DNA of 37,489 nucleotides from Methylovulum sp. (GCA_028712695.1 JAQTQZ010000033.1:1-37489); one strand, 5' to 3'; shown: positions 17,101 through 24,572, counted from the first letter of the stretch. Made by a program: numbers and translations. The notes: generated by a model from the letters alone, not told the origin.

Positions 17101-19587
17101 AAAACCTTGGCTTCCGGGGCAATGAGCCACGGCGCGTTACTGGCAGAAGCACACGAAGCGGTCGCACTGGGCACCAATATCGTCGGCGCATCCAGCAATT
17201 CTGGCGAAGGCGGCGAACATTCCAGCCGTTTCGGGACGTTGCGCTCCTGCAAAATCAAACAATTTGCCTCTGGCCGGTTTGGCGTTTGGGCTGGTTATTT
17301 AGCCGACCCGACCATTGAAGAAATTGAAATAAAAATCGCCCAAGGCGCAAAACCTGGCGAAGGTGGCCAACTGCCTGCCGCCAAAGTATCAGTGGAAATC
17401 GCTGCTCTGCGTGGCGGCACACCTAGGGTTGAGCTGGTCAGTCCGCCGCCGCACCACGACACTTATTCAATCGAAGATTTAGGCCAGTTGATCCATGATG
17501 CCAAAGCCGCACGTGTGAAAGTCGGCGTTAAATTGGTATCATCGGAAGGTATCGGCACAATAGCGGTAGGGGTCGCCAAAGCGGGCGCCGATATTATCAA
17601 TGTTGCGGGCAATACTGGCGGCACAGGCGCTGCGGCAGTCACCAGCCTGAAAAACAGCGGCCGATCGCCAGAAATTGGTGTTGCCGAAGTGCATCAGGCG
17701 CTCGCCGCCAACGGCTTGCGGGATAAAGTCATCCTGCGTTGCAGCGGGGCGCACCAAAGTGGCTTGGATGTCGTTAAGTCAGCTATTTTAGGTGCGGACT
17801 CATTTGAATTTGGCACCACGGCACTAATGATGCTGCGTTGTGTCATGGCGAAGAACTGCAACATCAAATGCCCAGCGGGTTTGACCACTTCACATGAAGA
17901 ATTTAAAGGTGACCCGCGTGTTTTGGCGCAATATTTCATGAACTTGGCACATGAAGTCAGAGAGATTCTGGCAGGCTTAGGTTACCAAAGCTTGGCGGAA
18001 ATACGCGGCCAAACCGACCTGCTGCACTTAATCGACCATCCTTGCATGATAGGCCAGATTGATTTGAGAAAAATGCTGGTGCAAGTCAATGAAGTCAAAA
18101 TTGCCGAACCCATTTATTTGGAAGCCAATTTTAGCATCGACGACCTTATCATCGAACAGGTCAAATCAGGTTTGCTCAGCGGCAAAGACCAAACAGTGGT
18201 CATCGAAGGCGACCGGTTTAAGCTAAACAACTGCAACAAAACCGTCGGCGGCCAAACGGCGCTTGATATTGAGCGGATGCTTTCCTACGGGCTTGACGGA
18301 CAACACATCACCGGCTCACCACTTATTTATGGCACTACAGAAGGCCGCCGTTATCTGGCGCCCGATAGCGTGATTATCCGTACCCGTGGCTCCGCCGGAC
18401 AAAGCTATGCCGCCTTTATGAATGACGGCATGCGTCTGGAGCATTTGGGCACCTGTAATGATGGCGTGGGGAAATCCGCTTGCGGTGGTACGTTAGTGGT
18501 CGAATCGCCTGGTGGAGGCATTAAAACGCCGGGCAACAACGTGATTATCGGCAACTTCGCGCTGTTCGGCGCAACCGGCGGCAAAGCCTTTATCAATGGT
18601 GAGGCCGGGGATCGTTTTGCCGTGCGTAATTCAGGTGCGATGGCGGTGGTTGAAGGCGTCGGCGATTTTGCCTGCGAATACATGACCAATGGCGCGGTGT
18701 TAAACATCGCCGGTTTCGGTAAAGGCTTTTGCAATGGCATGTCCGGCGGCAATGCCTATCAGTATGACCCGGAAAATCGCCTGGAAACGCTATGCGACAA
18801 ATCCTCAGTTGAATTACACAACCTGACCGAAGACACTGACATGGCACGTGGCCATGAGCAATTTATCCTTGCCATGCTGGAGCAACATGCCGAATACGCA
18901 AACTCGAGTAAAGCCAAAAATCTGCTCGCCAACTGGCAAACCGAACGCGTACATTTCAAATTCGCCCTGCCCTTGTGGTTATATAAAACCCAAACGGCAC
19001 ATTACTTGCGGCAATCAATAGAGCGCAAGGAAATGATTGAGGAACTGGCTTTGGAATTGGCACACCAGCAAATAGAACAAGTGAAGCAAGCTTACCGTAT
19101 CAGCGAACCACTGTTTGGCGGCGTTATCCCCGAACACGGAGCGACTGACAAGCAGTTGACCTTTAAACTAATTAATAGCTTTGCTGTTCTTGATAAAGCG
19201 CAACAGGTTGCCAGCGAAATGCTTAAACATCTGCCGGAAAGCCAACAAAACCAAGCGGCAATAGAGCAAGCGGCACGCAAAGTGATCACTGAACGGCCAC
19301 GTAAATTGCAAGAAGCACTGGTTAAAGTCACCCGCGAAGCTTATAGCAACTACAGCGATGACCAATTAGTGGCGCTGTTGGCCAGTAAACGTCTTAATGA
19401 CTATAAAACGGCATTAATTAACCGTGCGGTACAGAGCATTTATTCCATAGGGTCAACCGCCTGGATTATTGAACAGGATAACCTCAACAAACAGGCCGTG
19501 GCAGGCATCCCCTGCATCGAAGAATACCTGTCCGGGCTGGTTGGCTTGGGTATTGTTCAAAGCATGTTGAGCGGGCAAGCAGCCTGA
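14110..19587 (+). CDS. gltB: Unusually long glutamate synthase large subunit (GltB-like)
   Basis: An 1,825-residue protein; ordinary bacterial GltB has about 1,500. Order: 22-residue propeptide, then Cys23 of the type II glutamine amidotransferase domain (SQDSCGVGF, AHNGELNT, to ~410); central GltS domain (~470-780); an extra ~95-residue segment (~890-985); FMN synthase domain (~990-1330) with PGEGGQLP, SPPPHHD and GGTGA; Fe-S cysteines C1244, C1250 and C1254; GXGXG beta-helix domain (~1425-1560); and an extra helical C-terminal part (~1620-1825). The Fe-S spacing is C-X5-C-X3-C rather than the usual C-X5-C-X4-C. The enzyme moves the glutamine amide to 2-oxoglutarate to make glutamate. No gltD follows; a diflavin reductase does. 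It could be a functional divergent GltB or a related enzyme. Confidence 0.88.
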   Translation: MTKNSRLGKEAMLYNADQSQDSCGVGFITHKQSKQTHDLLVKSHEALCTIPHRGGMSAEGIGDGAGVNIDLSRKFFRKITGINTLELGQFGVANFFFPEDHDHYDSTAQELVERHLKTAGLPILLWRTVPVDKSVINDAAVKAQLSIKQCVFGRPDSLTYASHADFEKYIQATLLGIEGEGFSRPELNGFYPLSMSSRTQVYKGRLNSFEVIPYFIDLYDQDHEINTLFFHTRFSTNTAPATMMAQPFRYMAHNGELNTDKKNRLSENAIARQHNKHIVFPCGQSDSGRLDQTLTRRINEDGLDIVTAVLAMMPPAWENDTTLSPAVRAMLEYFSLYEEKNDGPAALIFNDGIRVGARLDRLGLRPLRSVETGEYLAVMSEAGQIDFPPTDVIKRGRIEAGGMLYFDHNTGQAYNSHQVMERLAQEQDYAALLVQRCLHLAELPKVELNEINNKHAFNIDQQHTAYSLNQESFKFLLDPILATGMEKVSAMGYGIAPNALSGAEGGMSRYFSQRFAQVTNPPLDSIRESDGMSLRVALGAKPTFSDISSKQLVIDTPILQRTQLEQIRRQTMVATTTLDMLYTPDFTDAKTNEDALETALLAVCDQVEAAAQNNTGIIILSDINISTEQAAIPALLMIAAANQRLVKQGLRFNSSLIAETGQVASPHDIATILGFGASAICPISVHNRVISHHAPAEQQKILDKFQKGAEKSLMKTMGKFGLCTVESYIGGEFFESNYLDTDEPRLSPYFPNIHASVGGVRYADIAASATEWHQKALTVKEEKDIPFLGLFKERQDGAGHSYGNTAVREYINMTDEPILYIDQKSPVASDTAYLDTGYEKRTPEQIDRFGITPAYRSFTKNLYQERDTRPAALRDIMDFPADVSTAKTCAEFDRILGRHNLRGNRNFLVRGLKASKTSDQSFTLSFTENVTAERLQQLADHFNKRFSGTEFRLVVEKDCLEVTVADSNSLFGNYLNTLQTAKDPIALDGVEAAHKITKTLASGAMSHGALLAEAHEAVALGTNIVGASSNSGEGGEHSSRFGTLRSCKIKQFASGRFGVWAGYLADPTIEEIEIKIAQGAKPGEGGQLPAAKVSVEIAALRGGTPRVELVSPPPHHDTYSIEDLGQLIHDAKAARVKVGVKLVSSEGIGTIAVGVAKAGADIINVAGNTGGTGAAAVTSLKNSGRSPEIGVAEVHQALAANGLRDKVILRCSGAHQSGLDVVKSAILGADSFEFGTTALMMLRCVMAKNCNIKCPAGLTTSHEEFKGDPRVLAQYFMNLAHEVREILAGLGYQSLAEIRGQTDLLHLIDHPCMIGQIDLRKMLVQVNEVKIAEPIYLEANFSIDDLIIEQVKSGLLSGKDQTVVIEGDRFKLNNCNKTVGGQTALDIERMLSYGLDGQHITGSPLIYGTTEGRRYLAPDSVIIRTRGSAGQSYAAFMNDGMRLEHLGTCNDGVGKSACGGTLVVESPGGGIKTPGNNVIIGNFALFGATGGKAFINGEAGDRFAVRNSGAMAVVEGVGDFACEYMTNGAVLNIAGFGKGFCNGMSGGNAYQYDPENRLETLCDKSSVELHNLTEDTDMARGHEQFILAMLEQHAEYANSSKAKNLLANWQTERVHFKFALPLWLYKTQTAHYLRQSIERKEMIEELALELAHQQIEQVKQAYRISEPLFGGVIPEHGATDKQLTFKLINSFAVLDKAQQVASEMLKHLPESQQNQAAIEQAARKVITERPRKLQEALVKVTREAYSNYSDDQLVALLASKRLNDYKTALINRAVQSIYSIGSTAWIIEQDNLNKQAVAGIPCIEEYLSGLVGLGIVQSMLSGQAA

Positions 19588-19631
19588 CCCCTAGCGCTTT
19601 TCATCGTTTCCACACACCGTTGTGCACTAAC

Positions 19632-19662
19632 CGGCTTTGGCAGACATATATTGCCAAAGCCG
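19632..19662 (+). other. Strong intergenic hairpin after gltB
   Basis: Perfect 11-bp inverted repeat, CGGCTTTGGCA (19632-19642) and TGCCAAAGCCG (19652-19662), with a 9-base loop. It lies 44 bases after the gltB stop but has no T run on the + strand, so it is a poor intrinsic terminator. It may stabilise the gltB mRNA 3' end or act as an attenuator. Its right arm overlaps the predicted promoter of the next gene. Confidence 0.8.
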
Positions 19663-19677
19663 TAGGAACGATATAAT
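19651..19677 (+). promoter_or_regulatory. Candidate promoter of the diflavin reductase gene
   Basis: TTGCCA (19651-19656) and a perfect TATAAT (19672-19677), spacing 15 bases, which is shorter than the optimal 17. Transcription would begin ~20 bases before the ATG at 19704. The -35 box overlaps the right arm of the hairpin, so hairpin formation and promoter use share sequence. Confidence 0.45.
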
Positions 19678-19703
19678 TTCCCTATTGATTGTTAGTAACT
19701 CAA

Positions 19704-21446
19704 ATGAAAATACCTCATATCCCATTGGACGCCCCTTACAGCGAAAACCAACGTGCGTGGTTAAGCGGCTTTTTTTCTGGCATGCACACCCAGATGTTGC
19801 AAAATACCTGCACTATCAACCCAACGGATGTGCGCACCATTACGATACTTTACGGTAGCCAAACGGGCAGTGCCGAATCGGTCGCCCATGATGCGGCAGC
19901 TGCCGCCAAAGCGCATGGCTTAAAACCCGTTGTAAAAAGCATGGATGAAATTGACAGCGCCGCACTGGCTAGCTTGGACACCTTGTTGGTAATCACCAGC
20001 ACATACGGGGAAGGCGAAATGCCCGATAATGCCCAATTGTTGTGGGATGCCATGTCCGCCGACAGCGCGCCTAGACTCGAAAACCTGAAGTTTTCGGTAT
20101 TGGCGCTGGGCGACACCAGCTACGATATGTTCTGTAAAGCGGGAATAGACTGGGATAACCGGTTGGCTGAACTGGGCGCAACCCGCATCTACGAGCGGAC
20201 GGATTGTGATGTTGATTTTGAAGCACCTGCCCAAAACTGGATGTCAGCCGTCATCCCACACGTGGCAGGCAGCGGCGCAACTACCGCATTTATTGACACG
20301 GATGCCAGTGCCATCGAAAAACCCCAGTACAACCGTAAAAATCCGTTTCCGGCAAAAATGCAGGTTAACCGCATTATTACCGCCACGTCCTCATCGAAAG
20401 AAACACGCCATTATGAAATCTCAATTGCAGAGTCGGGCTTAAGCTACGAAGCCGGTGATGCCTTGTGTATCATACCGACGAACGACCCTGGCCTGGTCGC
20501 TGACATACTTAAAGCCATAGGGTGTAAAGGCGATGAAGTTGAACCCGTCAACGATGAGTGGATACCTTTAAATGAAGCCTTACGCACCCATTTTGAAGTT
20601 AAATTGCCTAGCAAGGAATTAGTCCAAGAAATAGCTAACCGTTCCGGCGACCAAGAACTTAACGGCATTCTCGCAAGCGGCGATAAAGAGCAACTGGCGA
20701 ACTATTTATGGGGTCGGGATACACTGGATTTATTGCTACAATTTCCGCAAGCCGAATTTGCGGCGGCCGAATTCATTGCCTTATTAAAACCCTTGCAACA
20801 TCGCGCTTATTCTATTTCCTCAAGCGGAAAAATGTATCCTGAAAGCGTCCATTTAACGGTAGCCAGTGTGCGTTATGACAGCTTTAACCGTCAGCATAAA
20901 GGTGTTTGCTCAACCTTTCTCGCTGATTTGGTAAATGACAACACCGAAGTCCGTTGCTTTTTTACCCCCAACAAAGTCTTTAGAGTGCCTGAAGACAATA
21001 GCCTGCCAATGATTATGGTAGGCCCTGGCACGGGTATCGCACCGTTCCGGGCCTTTTTACAAGAACGTCAATACCGGAAGGCTAGCGGAAAAAACTGGTT
21101 GTTTTTTGGCGACCGTAACGCGGCGACTGATTTTATTTATCGTGAAGAGCTAGAAGACATGCAGGCAAGTGGTTTGTTAACCCATTTAGACTTGGCTTTT
21201 TCCAGGGATCAGGAAGCCAAAATTTATGTCCAGGACAGGATGATTGAAAAGGGCGCGGAACTGTTCGCATGGCTGGAACAAGGTGGTTATTTCTTCGTCT
21301 GTGGTGACGCTTACCGGATGGCGAAAGATGTTGATAAAGCCCTACACGAGGTAATTGCTGCGCACGGCAAACTGACGTCGGAACAAGCTGTTGATTATGT
21401 CAATCAGCTGAAAAAAGATAAGCGTTATGTCAGGGACGTTTATTAA
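19704..21446 (+). CDS. CysJ-type diflavin reductase (NADPH to FAD to FMN)
   Basis: A 580-residue protein starting at ATG 19704; a TTG 15 bases upstream is in frame but less likely. It has a flavodoxin domain (~45-190: YGSQTGSAESVA, STYGEGEMPDNA, ALGDTSYDMFCKAG), a FAD-binding domain with connecting region (~205-425: RAYSISSS, GVCSTFLADL) and a NADPH domain (~430-580: VGPGTGIAPFRAF, FGDRNAATDF, FFVCGDAYRMAKDV), ending RDVY with the aromatic residue that stacks on FAD. Length and domain order fit the flavoprotein subunit of assimilatory sulfite reductase. No cysI hemoprotein gene is adjacent. Its neighbour is gltB, 116 bases upstream on the same strand, so supplying electrons to glutamate synthase is an alternative role. 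I leave the symbol empty for that reason. Confidence 0.88.
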   Translation: MKIPHIPLDAPYSENQRAWLSGFFSGMHTQMLQNTCTINPTDVRTITILYGSQTGSAESVAHDAAAAAKAHGLKPVVKSMDEIDSAALASLDTLLVITSTYGEGEMPDNAQLLWDAMSADSAPRLENLKFSVLALGDTSYDMFCKAGIDWDNRLAELGATRIYERTDCDVDFEAPAQNWMSAVIPHVAGSGATTAFIDTDASAIEKPQYNRKNPFPAKMQVNRIITATSSSKETRHYEISIAESGLSYEAGDALCIIPTNDPGLVADILKAIGCKGDEVEPVNDEWIPLNEALRTHFEVKLPSKELVQEIANRSGDQELNGILASGDKEQLANYLWGRDTLDLLLQFPQAEFAAAEFIALLKPLQHRAYSISSSGKMYPESVHLTVASVRYDSFNRQHKGVCSTFLADLVNDNTEVRCFFTPNKVFRVPEDNSLPMIMVGPGTGIAPFRAFLQERQYRKASGKNWLFFGDRNAATDFIYREELEDMQASGLLTHLDLAFSRDQEAKIYVQDRMIEKGAELFAWLEQGGYFFVCGDAYRMAKDVDKALHEVIAAHGKLTSEQAVDYVNQLKKDKRYVRDVY

Positions 21447-21460
21447 TCATTAAACAACGG

Positions 21461-21482
21461 GTGGCTGGCAACTATCAGCCAC
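21461..21482. terminator. Possible bidirectional terminator between convergent genes
   Basis: Inverted repeat GTGGCTG (21461-21467) and CAGCCAC (21476-21482), loop 8 bases, in the 51-base gap between the convergent diflavin reductase and gpsA genes. A short T-rich stretch follows on the + strand at 21493-21497; the - strand side has no good T run. The position is more convincing than the sequence. Confidence 0.45.
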
Positions 21483-21497
21483 TCAAGACCTCTGTTT

Positions 21498-22502
21498 TCA
21501 ATAAATGCCTTCAGGCTTTAGTTCCCGCATCAACAAGTTTTCTACTGCTGCTAGTGGTGCTAGACCTTCATACAACACCTTGTAGGTCTGCTCTGTAATC
21601 GGCATGTCAATAGCATATTTTTTAGCGAGTAAAAAAGTTTCTTTAGCTGCCGAAATGCCTTCAATTTCTTGGCCTATTTCCTGTATTGCGGTTGCTTTAT
21701 CTTTGCCTTCACCCAGCGCAAGCCCAAAGCGGCGGTTTCTGGATTGATTGTCGGTGCAGGTTAAAATAAGATCCCCTAACCCCGCTAATCCCATAAAAGT
21801 CTCTTGTTTACCGCCAAGTTGAATGCCTAACCGCATAACTTCAGTGAGCCCACGAGTAATCAATGCCGCCCGCGTATTAGCACCAAAGCCCAGCCCATCG
21901 GCTATGCCTGCGGCAATGGCCAACACATTTTTTACCGCACCGCCCACTTCTACACCAACAACATCACTGCTGGTATAAGTACGGAACCGTGAGTTATGAA
22001 AGATATTGGCCAATTGCCCCGAAAAATCAGCCTGCGTCGAAGCGATAGTAATGGCTGTCGGCAAATCGGCAGCAACCTCCCTGGCAAAAGAAGGCCCTGA
22101 AATAATCGCCGCTGGCGTCTGTACAGAGAAAACCTCAGCGACTATTTCATGTAGCAATAAACCGCTACTCGCATTAAAGCCTTTAGTTGCCCAAGCGATT
22201 TTCACATCATCGGCCACCAAAGGCTTAAGCTTACGTAGGGTTGTTTCAAATGCGTGGCTAGGCACAACAAGCAATAGAGGGCTGTTGAAAGCCACACAAT
22301 CACGCAGATCCGAGGTTAAATTTAGCGTGCCGGGAAAAGGCACGCCGGGCAAATAACGGCGATTCTGGCGCTCTTCCACCAAAGCGGCAATATGTGCCGG
22401 ATTATGTCCCCATAATAGCGTCTGGCAACCATTTTTGGCTGCCAGAATTGCCAACGCGGTGCCCCAAGAACCAGAACCCAGAATAGCTATTTTCTTATTC
22501 AT
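21498..22502 (-). CDS. gpsA: NAD(P)-dependent glycerol-3-phosphate dehydrogenase
   Basis: A 334-residue cytoplasmic enzyme (ATG at 22502; an in-frame TTG one codon earlier is not needed). It reduces dihydroxyacetone phosphate to sn-glycerol-3-phosphate for phospholipid synthesis. Motifs: N-terminal dinucleotide-binding ILGSGSWGTALA (~6-17), WATKGFN, IISGPSFAREV, the conserved lysine region VGGAVKNVLAIAAG (~184-198), LAGLGDLILTC and a RNRRFG loop. Length is normal. It follows secB by six bases, the same order as in E. coli (secB-gpsA), so the two are co-transcribed. Confidence 0.97.
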   Translation of the reverse strand: MNKKIAILGSGSWGTALAILAAKNGCQTLLWGHNPAHIAALVEERQNRRYLPGVPFPGTLNLTSDLRDCVAFNSPLLLVVPSHAFETTLRKLKPLVADDVKIAWATKGFNASSGLLLHEIVAEVFSVQTPAAIISGPSFAREVAADLPTAITIASTQADFSGQLANIFHNSRFRTYTSSDVVGVEVGGAVKNVLAIAAGIADGLGFGANTRAALITRGLTEVMRLGIQLGGKQETFMGLAGLGDLILTCTDNQSRNRRFGLALGEGKDKATAIQEIGQEIEGISAAKETFLLAKKYAIDMPITEQTYKVLYEGLAPLAAVENLLMRELKPEGIY

Positions 22503-22508
22503 CAAGGA

Positions 22509-22970
22509 CTAATTGATGGTACCGGGCACCTGTTGTTGTAATTGTTGCAAATGCTGTGCGTACAACGCGTCAAAATTAACTGGCGCTAAAAGCAACTGTG
22601 GGAAACCGCCTTTGGTGACCAGGTCAGAAACGGTTTCCCGTGCATAGGGGAACAGAATATTGGGGCAAAAACTACCGACCATAGGCCCCATCTCCTGCTC
22701 AGGAAATCCGACCAACATAAAAATGCCCGCTTGATTGACTTCAACAAGATAAGCCGTTGCTTCGCCACATTTAACAGTAATAGTCACCGTTAAAGAAATT
22801 TCATACATGCTGTTTTCTAACGGTGCCGCATTGGTTGCCAAATTAAAATCGACCGCTGGCTCCCACTTCTCAGTAAAAATAGCTGGCGTATTGGGTGTCT
22901 CAAACGACATGTCTTTAGTGTAAATTTTTTGGATAGAAAATTGTCTTTCTAAATTGTTTTCTTCAGCCAT
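22509..22970 (-). CDS. secB: Protein-export chaperone SecB
   Basis: A 153-residue protein. SecB works as a tetramer that keeps presecretory proteins unfolded and hands them to SecA. Conserved SecB features: FSIQKIYTKDMSFETPNTP (~11-29), the beta sheet with YEISLTVTITVK, then QAGIF (~81-85), and the helical FCPNILFPYARETVSDLVTKGGFPQLLLAPVNF (~104-135, split here only for description), followed by a Gln-rich tail. The product has its usual length. It lies between the rhodanese gene (50 bases upstream) and gpsA, matching the enterobacterial yibN-grxC-secB-gpsA arrangement except that grxC is missing. Confidence 0.97.
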   Translation of the reverse strand: MAEENNLERQFSIQKIYTKDMSFETPNTPAIFTEKWEPAVDFNLATNAAPLENSMYEISLTVTITVKCGEATAYLVEVNQAGIFMLVGFPEQEMGPMVGSFCPNILFPYARETVSDLVTKGGFPQLLLAPVNFDALYAQHLQQLQQQVPGTIN

Positions 22971-23020
22971 GATTCAATGTGTTGTAAGTTGATGTTAAAG
23001 GGTGTTTTATAGCGCAAATT

Positions 23021-23470
23021 TTAAACTTTTGCTTTATTTTTGCTGGTTACTTTTATAGGTAATTTATACTGCTCTTCCCATACATTCATGCCGCCAGTCA
23101 TGGCAAAGATCTGTTCAAACCCTGCTTTAGTCAGAATTTTCCCGGCAGAAGCCGAACGTGTACCGCTTTGGCAAACAATGACAACTGGCGTTTTTTTATG
23201 CGCTTCCAATTTAGCAAGCTGCTCTTTCAGTGAGCTTAGGGGGGTATTGACAGACTTGTCGATATGGCTTTGTGTGAACTCAGTAGGCTCACGGACATCA
23301 ATAATCACAACATCCTCCTGATTAAGCTTGGCAACAACCTGTAAAGGCGATATCCAGGAAAACTTTATAAAAACAGAGTCCAGTAGATCCTGTATCAGCA
23401 AATAAGTGACAATAACCAGCCCTAGTGACAGGATATAATGATTTAAAATGAATTCTATATAACGATCCAT
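23021..23470 (-). CDS. yibN: Membrane-anchored rhodanese (YibN-like)
   Basis: A 149-residue protein with one N-terminal transmembrane helix (~10-28) and one rhodanese domain (~42-140). The active-site loop has a cysteine at residue 100 (VVIVCQSGTRSA), followed by the GGMNVW motif typical of single-domain rhodaneses. Such proteins carry sulfane sulfur as a cysteine persulfide. The gene sits between an ArsR-family regulator (36 bases upstream) and secB. Operon position equals that of E. coli yibN. The predicted persulfide-sensing regulator next to it suggests that sulfur stress may control the cluster. Confidence 0.93.
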   Translation of the reverse strand: MDRYIEFILNHYILSLGLVIVTYLLIQDLLDSVFIKFSWISPLQVVAKLNQEDVVIIDVREPTEFTQSHIDKSVNTPLSSLKEQLAKLEAHKKTPVVIVCQSGTRSASAGKILTKAGFEQIFAMTGGMNVWEEQYKLPIKVTSKNKAKV

Positions 23471-23506
23471 AACGTTTTGATAGGTGGGTTAAGTAGCAAA
23501 AATAAA

Positions 23507-23821
23507 TCAGTGTTCATGGCAAAAAACATCGCGCATCATTTTAATCAACTGCAACATACGCTCGTCATCAATAAAGTAATACACCTTATTCGCCTCTTTT
23601 TTACAGCCAAGAATGTTTTTTTCTCTAAGAATCGATAAGTGCTGGGAAACGTTACTTTGACTTGTGCCAACCTGTTCGACTATATCTTGCACGCTAATCG
23701 AATGATTTCCAAGAACGCATAATATTTTTAACCGTAATGGATGAGACATGGCTTTAAGACAGCGGGCTGCTTTGGTTATGTCGGAATCATCATATAAAAT
23801 GTGCTCGTTTTTTATGTCCAT
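23507..23821 (-). CDS. ArsR-family repressor of the BigR/SqrR persulfide-sensor type
   Basis: A 104-residue winged-helix regulator. The recognition helix region is TSQSNVSQHLSILREKNIL (~53-71) and the wing is KKEANKVYYFIDD (~74-86). It has cysteines at residues 21, 35, 73 and 101. C35 (in LKILCVLG) and C101 (in DVFCHEH) sit at the places of the two dithiol cysteines of SqrR and BigR and have the same separation of 66 residues. In those proteins sulfide-derived persulfides bridge the two cysteines and release DNA. The gene heads a cluster with a rhodanese, secB and gpsA. A metal sensor is the alternative, as the tail FCHEH could bind metal. Confidence 0.85.
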   Translation of the reverse strand: MDIKNEHILYDDSDITKAARCLKAMSHPLRLKILCVLGNHSISVQDIVEQVGTSQSNVSQHLSILREKNILGCKKEANKVYYFIDDERMLQLIKMMRDVFCHEH

Positions 23822-23888
23822 AGAACTGCTTGATCCTGATTAATGTATGGAGTCTCCTTATTAAATTCAAAGATTCCACAAAGAATTA

Positions 23889-23928
23889 TTTATACACAAC
23901 TTAGCAACGTGTATTAATATAATCATAC
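23889..23928 (-). promoter_or_regulatory. Promoter with overlapping dyad operator upstream of arsR
   Basis: On the - strand TTAATA (23917-23912) and TATAAA (23894-23889) are 17 bases apart. An imperfect 18-bp AT-rich palindrome at 23911-23928 (14 of 18 positions symmetric, GTATTAATATAATCATAC on the + strand) overlaps the -35 box, the usual layout for autorepression by ArsR-family proteins. The arsR ATG is about 68 bases downstream of the -10. Confidence 0.5.
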
Positions 23929-23939
23929 TTGATAAGTGA

Positions 23940-23960
23940 AGCCTGTCAGCCTGACAGGCT
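23940..23960. repeat. Perfect 10-bp inverted repeat in the divergent region
   Basis: AGCCTGTCAG and CTGACAGGCT flank a single C. The dyad lies between the arsR promoter and the gpmI remnant. With a one-base centre it is better suited as a protein-binding site than as a hairpin, and it lacks a T run. Confidence 0.8.
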
Positions 23961-24110
23961 GTAGAGATCTGTAAATCCTGCAAAATGATACCTTATTTTT
24001 AATCGCTTTGGGTAATGGATAATACGGGGGGCTCCATTTGTTTTATATTCACACGCGGCCCACTACCCCTGTTGCTGATTTTATTTTTAGTGCCAAGAGA
24101 TAAAGAAACC

Positions 24111-24569
24111 ATGTCGCATCGCCCCAAGCCTTTAGTGTCACTGCCCCTTAATGGGTTCGGTTGCTCACCGGCGCAAGAAAATAACGCGATTGCAATGGCG
24201 AACACCGCATGTTGGGATCGTTTGCAACAATACTATCCTATGACCCTATCAAACGGTTCGGGAAATTCTGTAGGTTTACCTAATGAGCAAATGGGCAATT
24301 CGGAAGAAGGCAGAATATTGGTGCCATCACCGCAAAAAGTTGGCGGCCAACTATTATTAACTGCAGATCACGGTAATATCGAATAAATGGCCGATAAAGA
24401 AACAGGGCAACCCCACACCGCACATACCACCAATCTGGTGCCATTAATCTATGTCTGTGGTGACCAACCACTGGCAGAAATTGGTAGTTTGCCAGACTTA
24501 GCACCTACCATTTTAGACATAGAAAAACCCGCCGAAATGTCAGGAAGGTCTCTTACCAAAGCGGCGTGA
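24111..24569 (+). pseudogene. gpmI: Remnant of phosphoglycerate mutase gpmI
   Basis: The frame begins like cofactor-independent phosphoglycerate mutase (MSHRPKPLVSLPLNGFG, then SGNSVGLPNEQMGNSEEG). After ~65 residues it jumps directly to the C-terminal end of the same enzyme (KVGGQLLLTADHGNIE). An in-frame TAA at 24384-24386 follows, then the remaining C-terminus ([31 protein letters not shown]). About 330-350 internal residues are missing, including the phosphotransfer serine, and the metal-binding DGFG has become NGFG. The enzyme normally interconverts 3- and 2-phosphoglycerate. The remnant keeps its ancestral place just before envC, four bases upstream of the envC start. Confidence 0.92.
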
Positions 24570-24572
24570 CAG

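Noticed and set aside
19704..21446. Annotation as cysJ of sulfite reductase without reservation
   Set aside because: No cysI or other sulfate-assimilation gene is adjacent, so the partner is unknown. I kept the family name only.
24015..24110. Longer N-terminus for the gpmI remnant
   Set aside because: The family likeness begins at MSHRPKPLV (24111). The upstream codons look like leader sequence.
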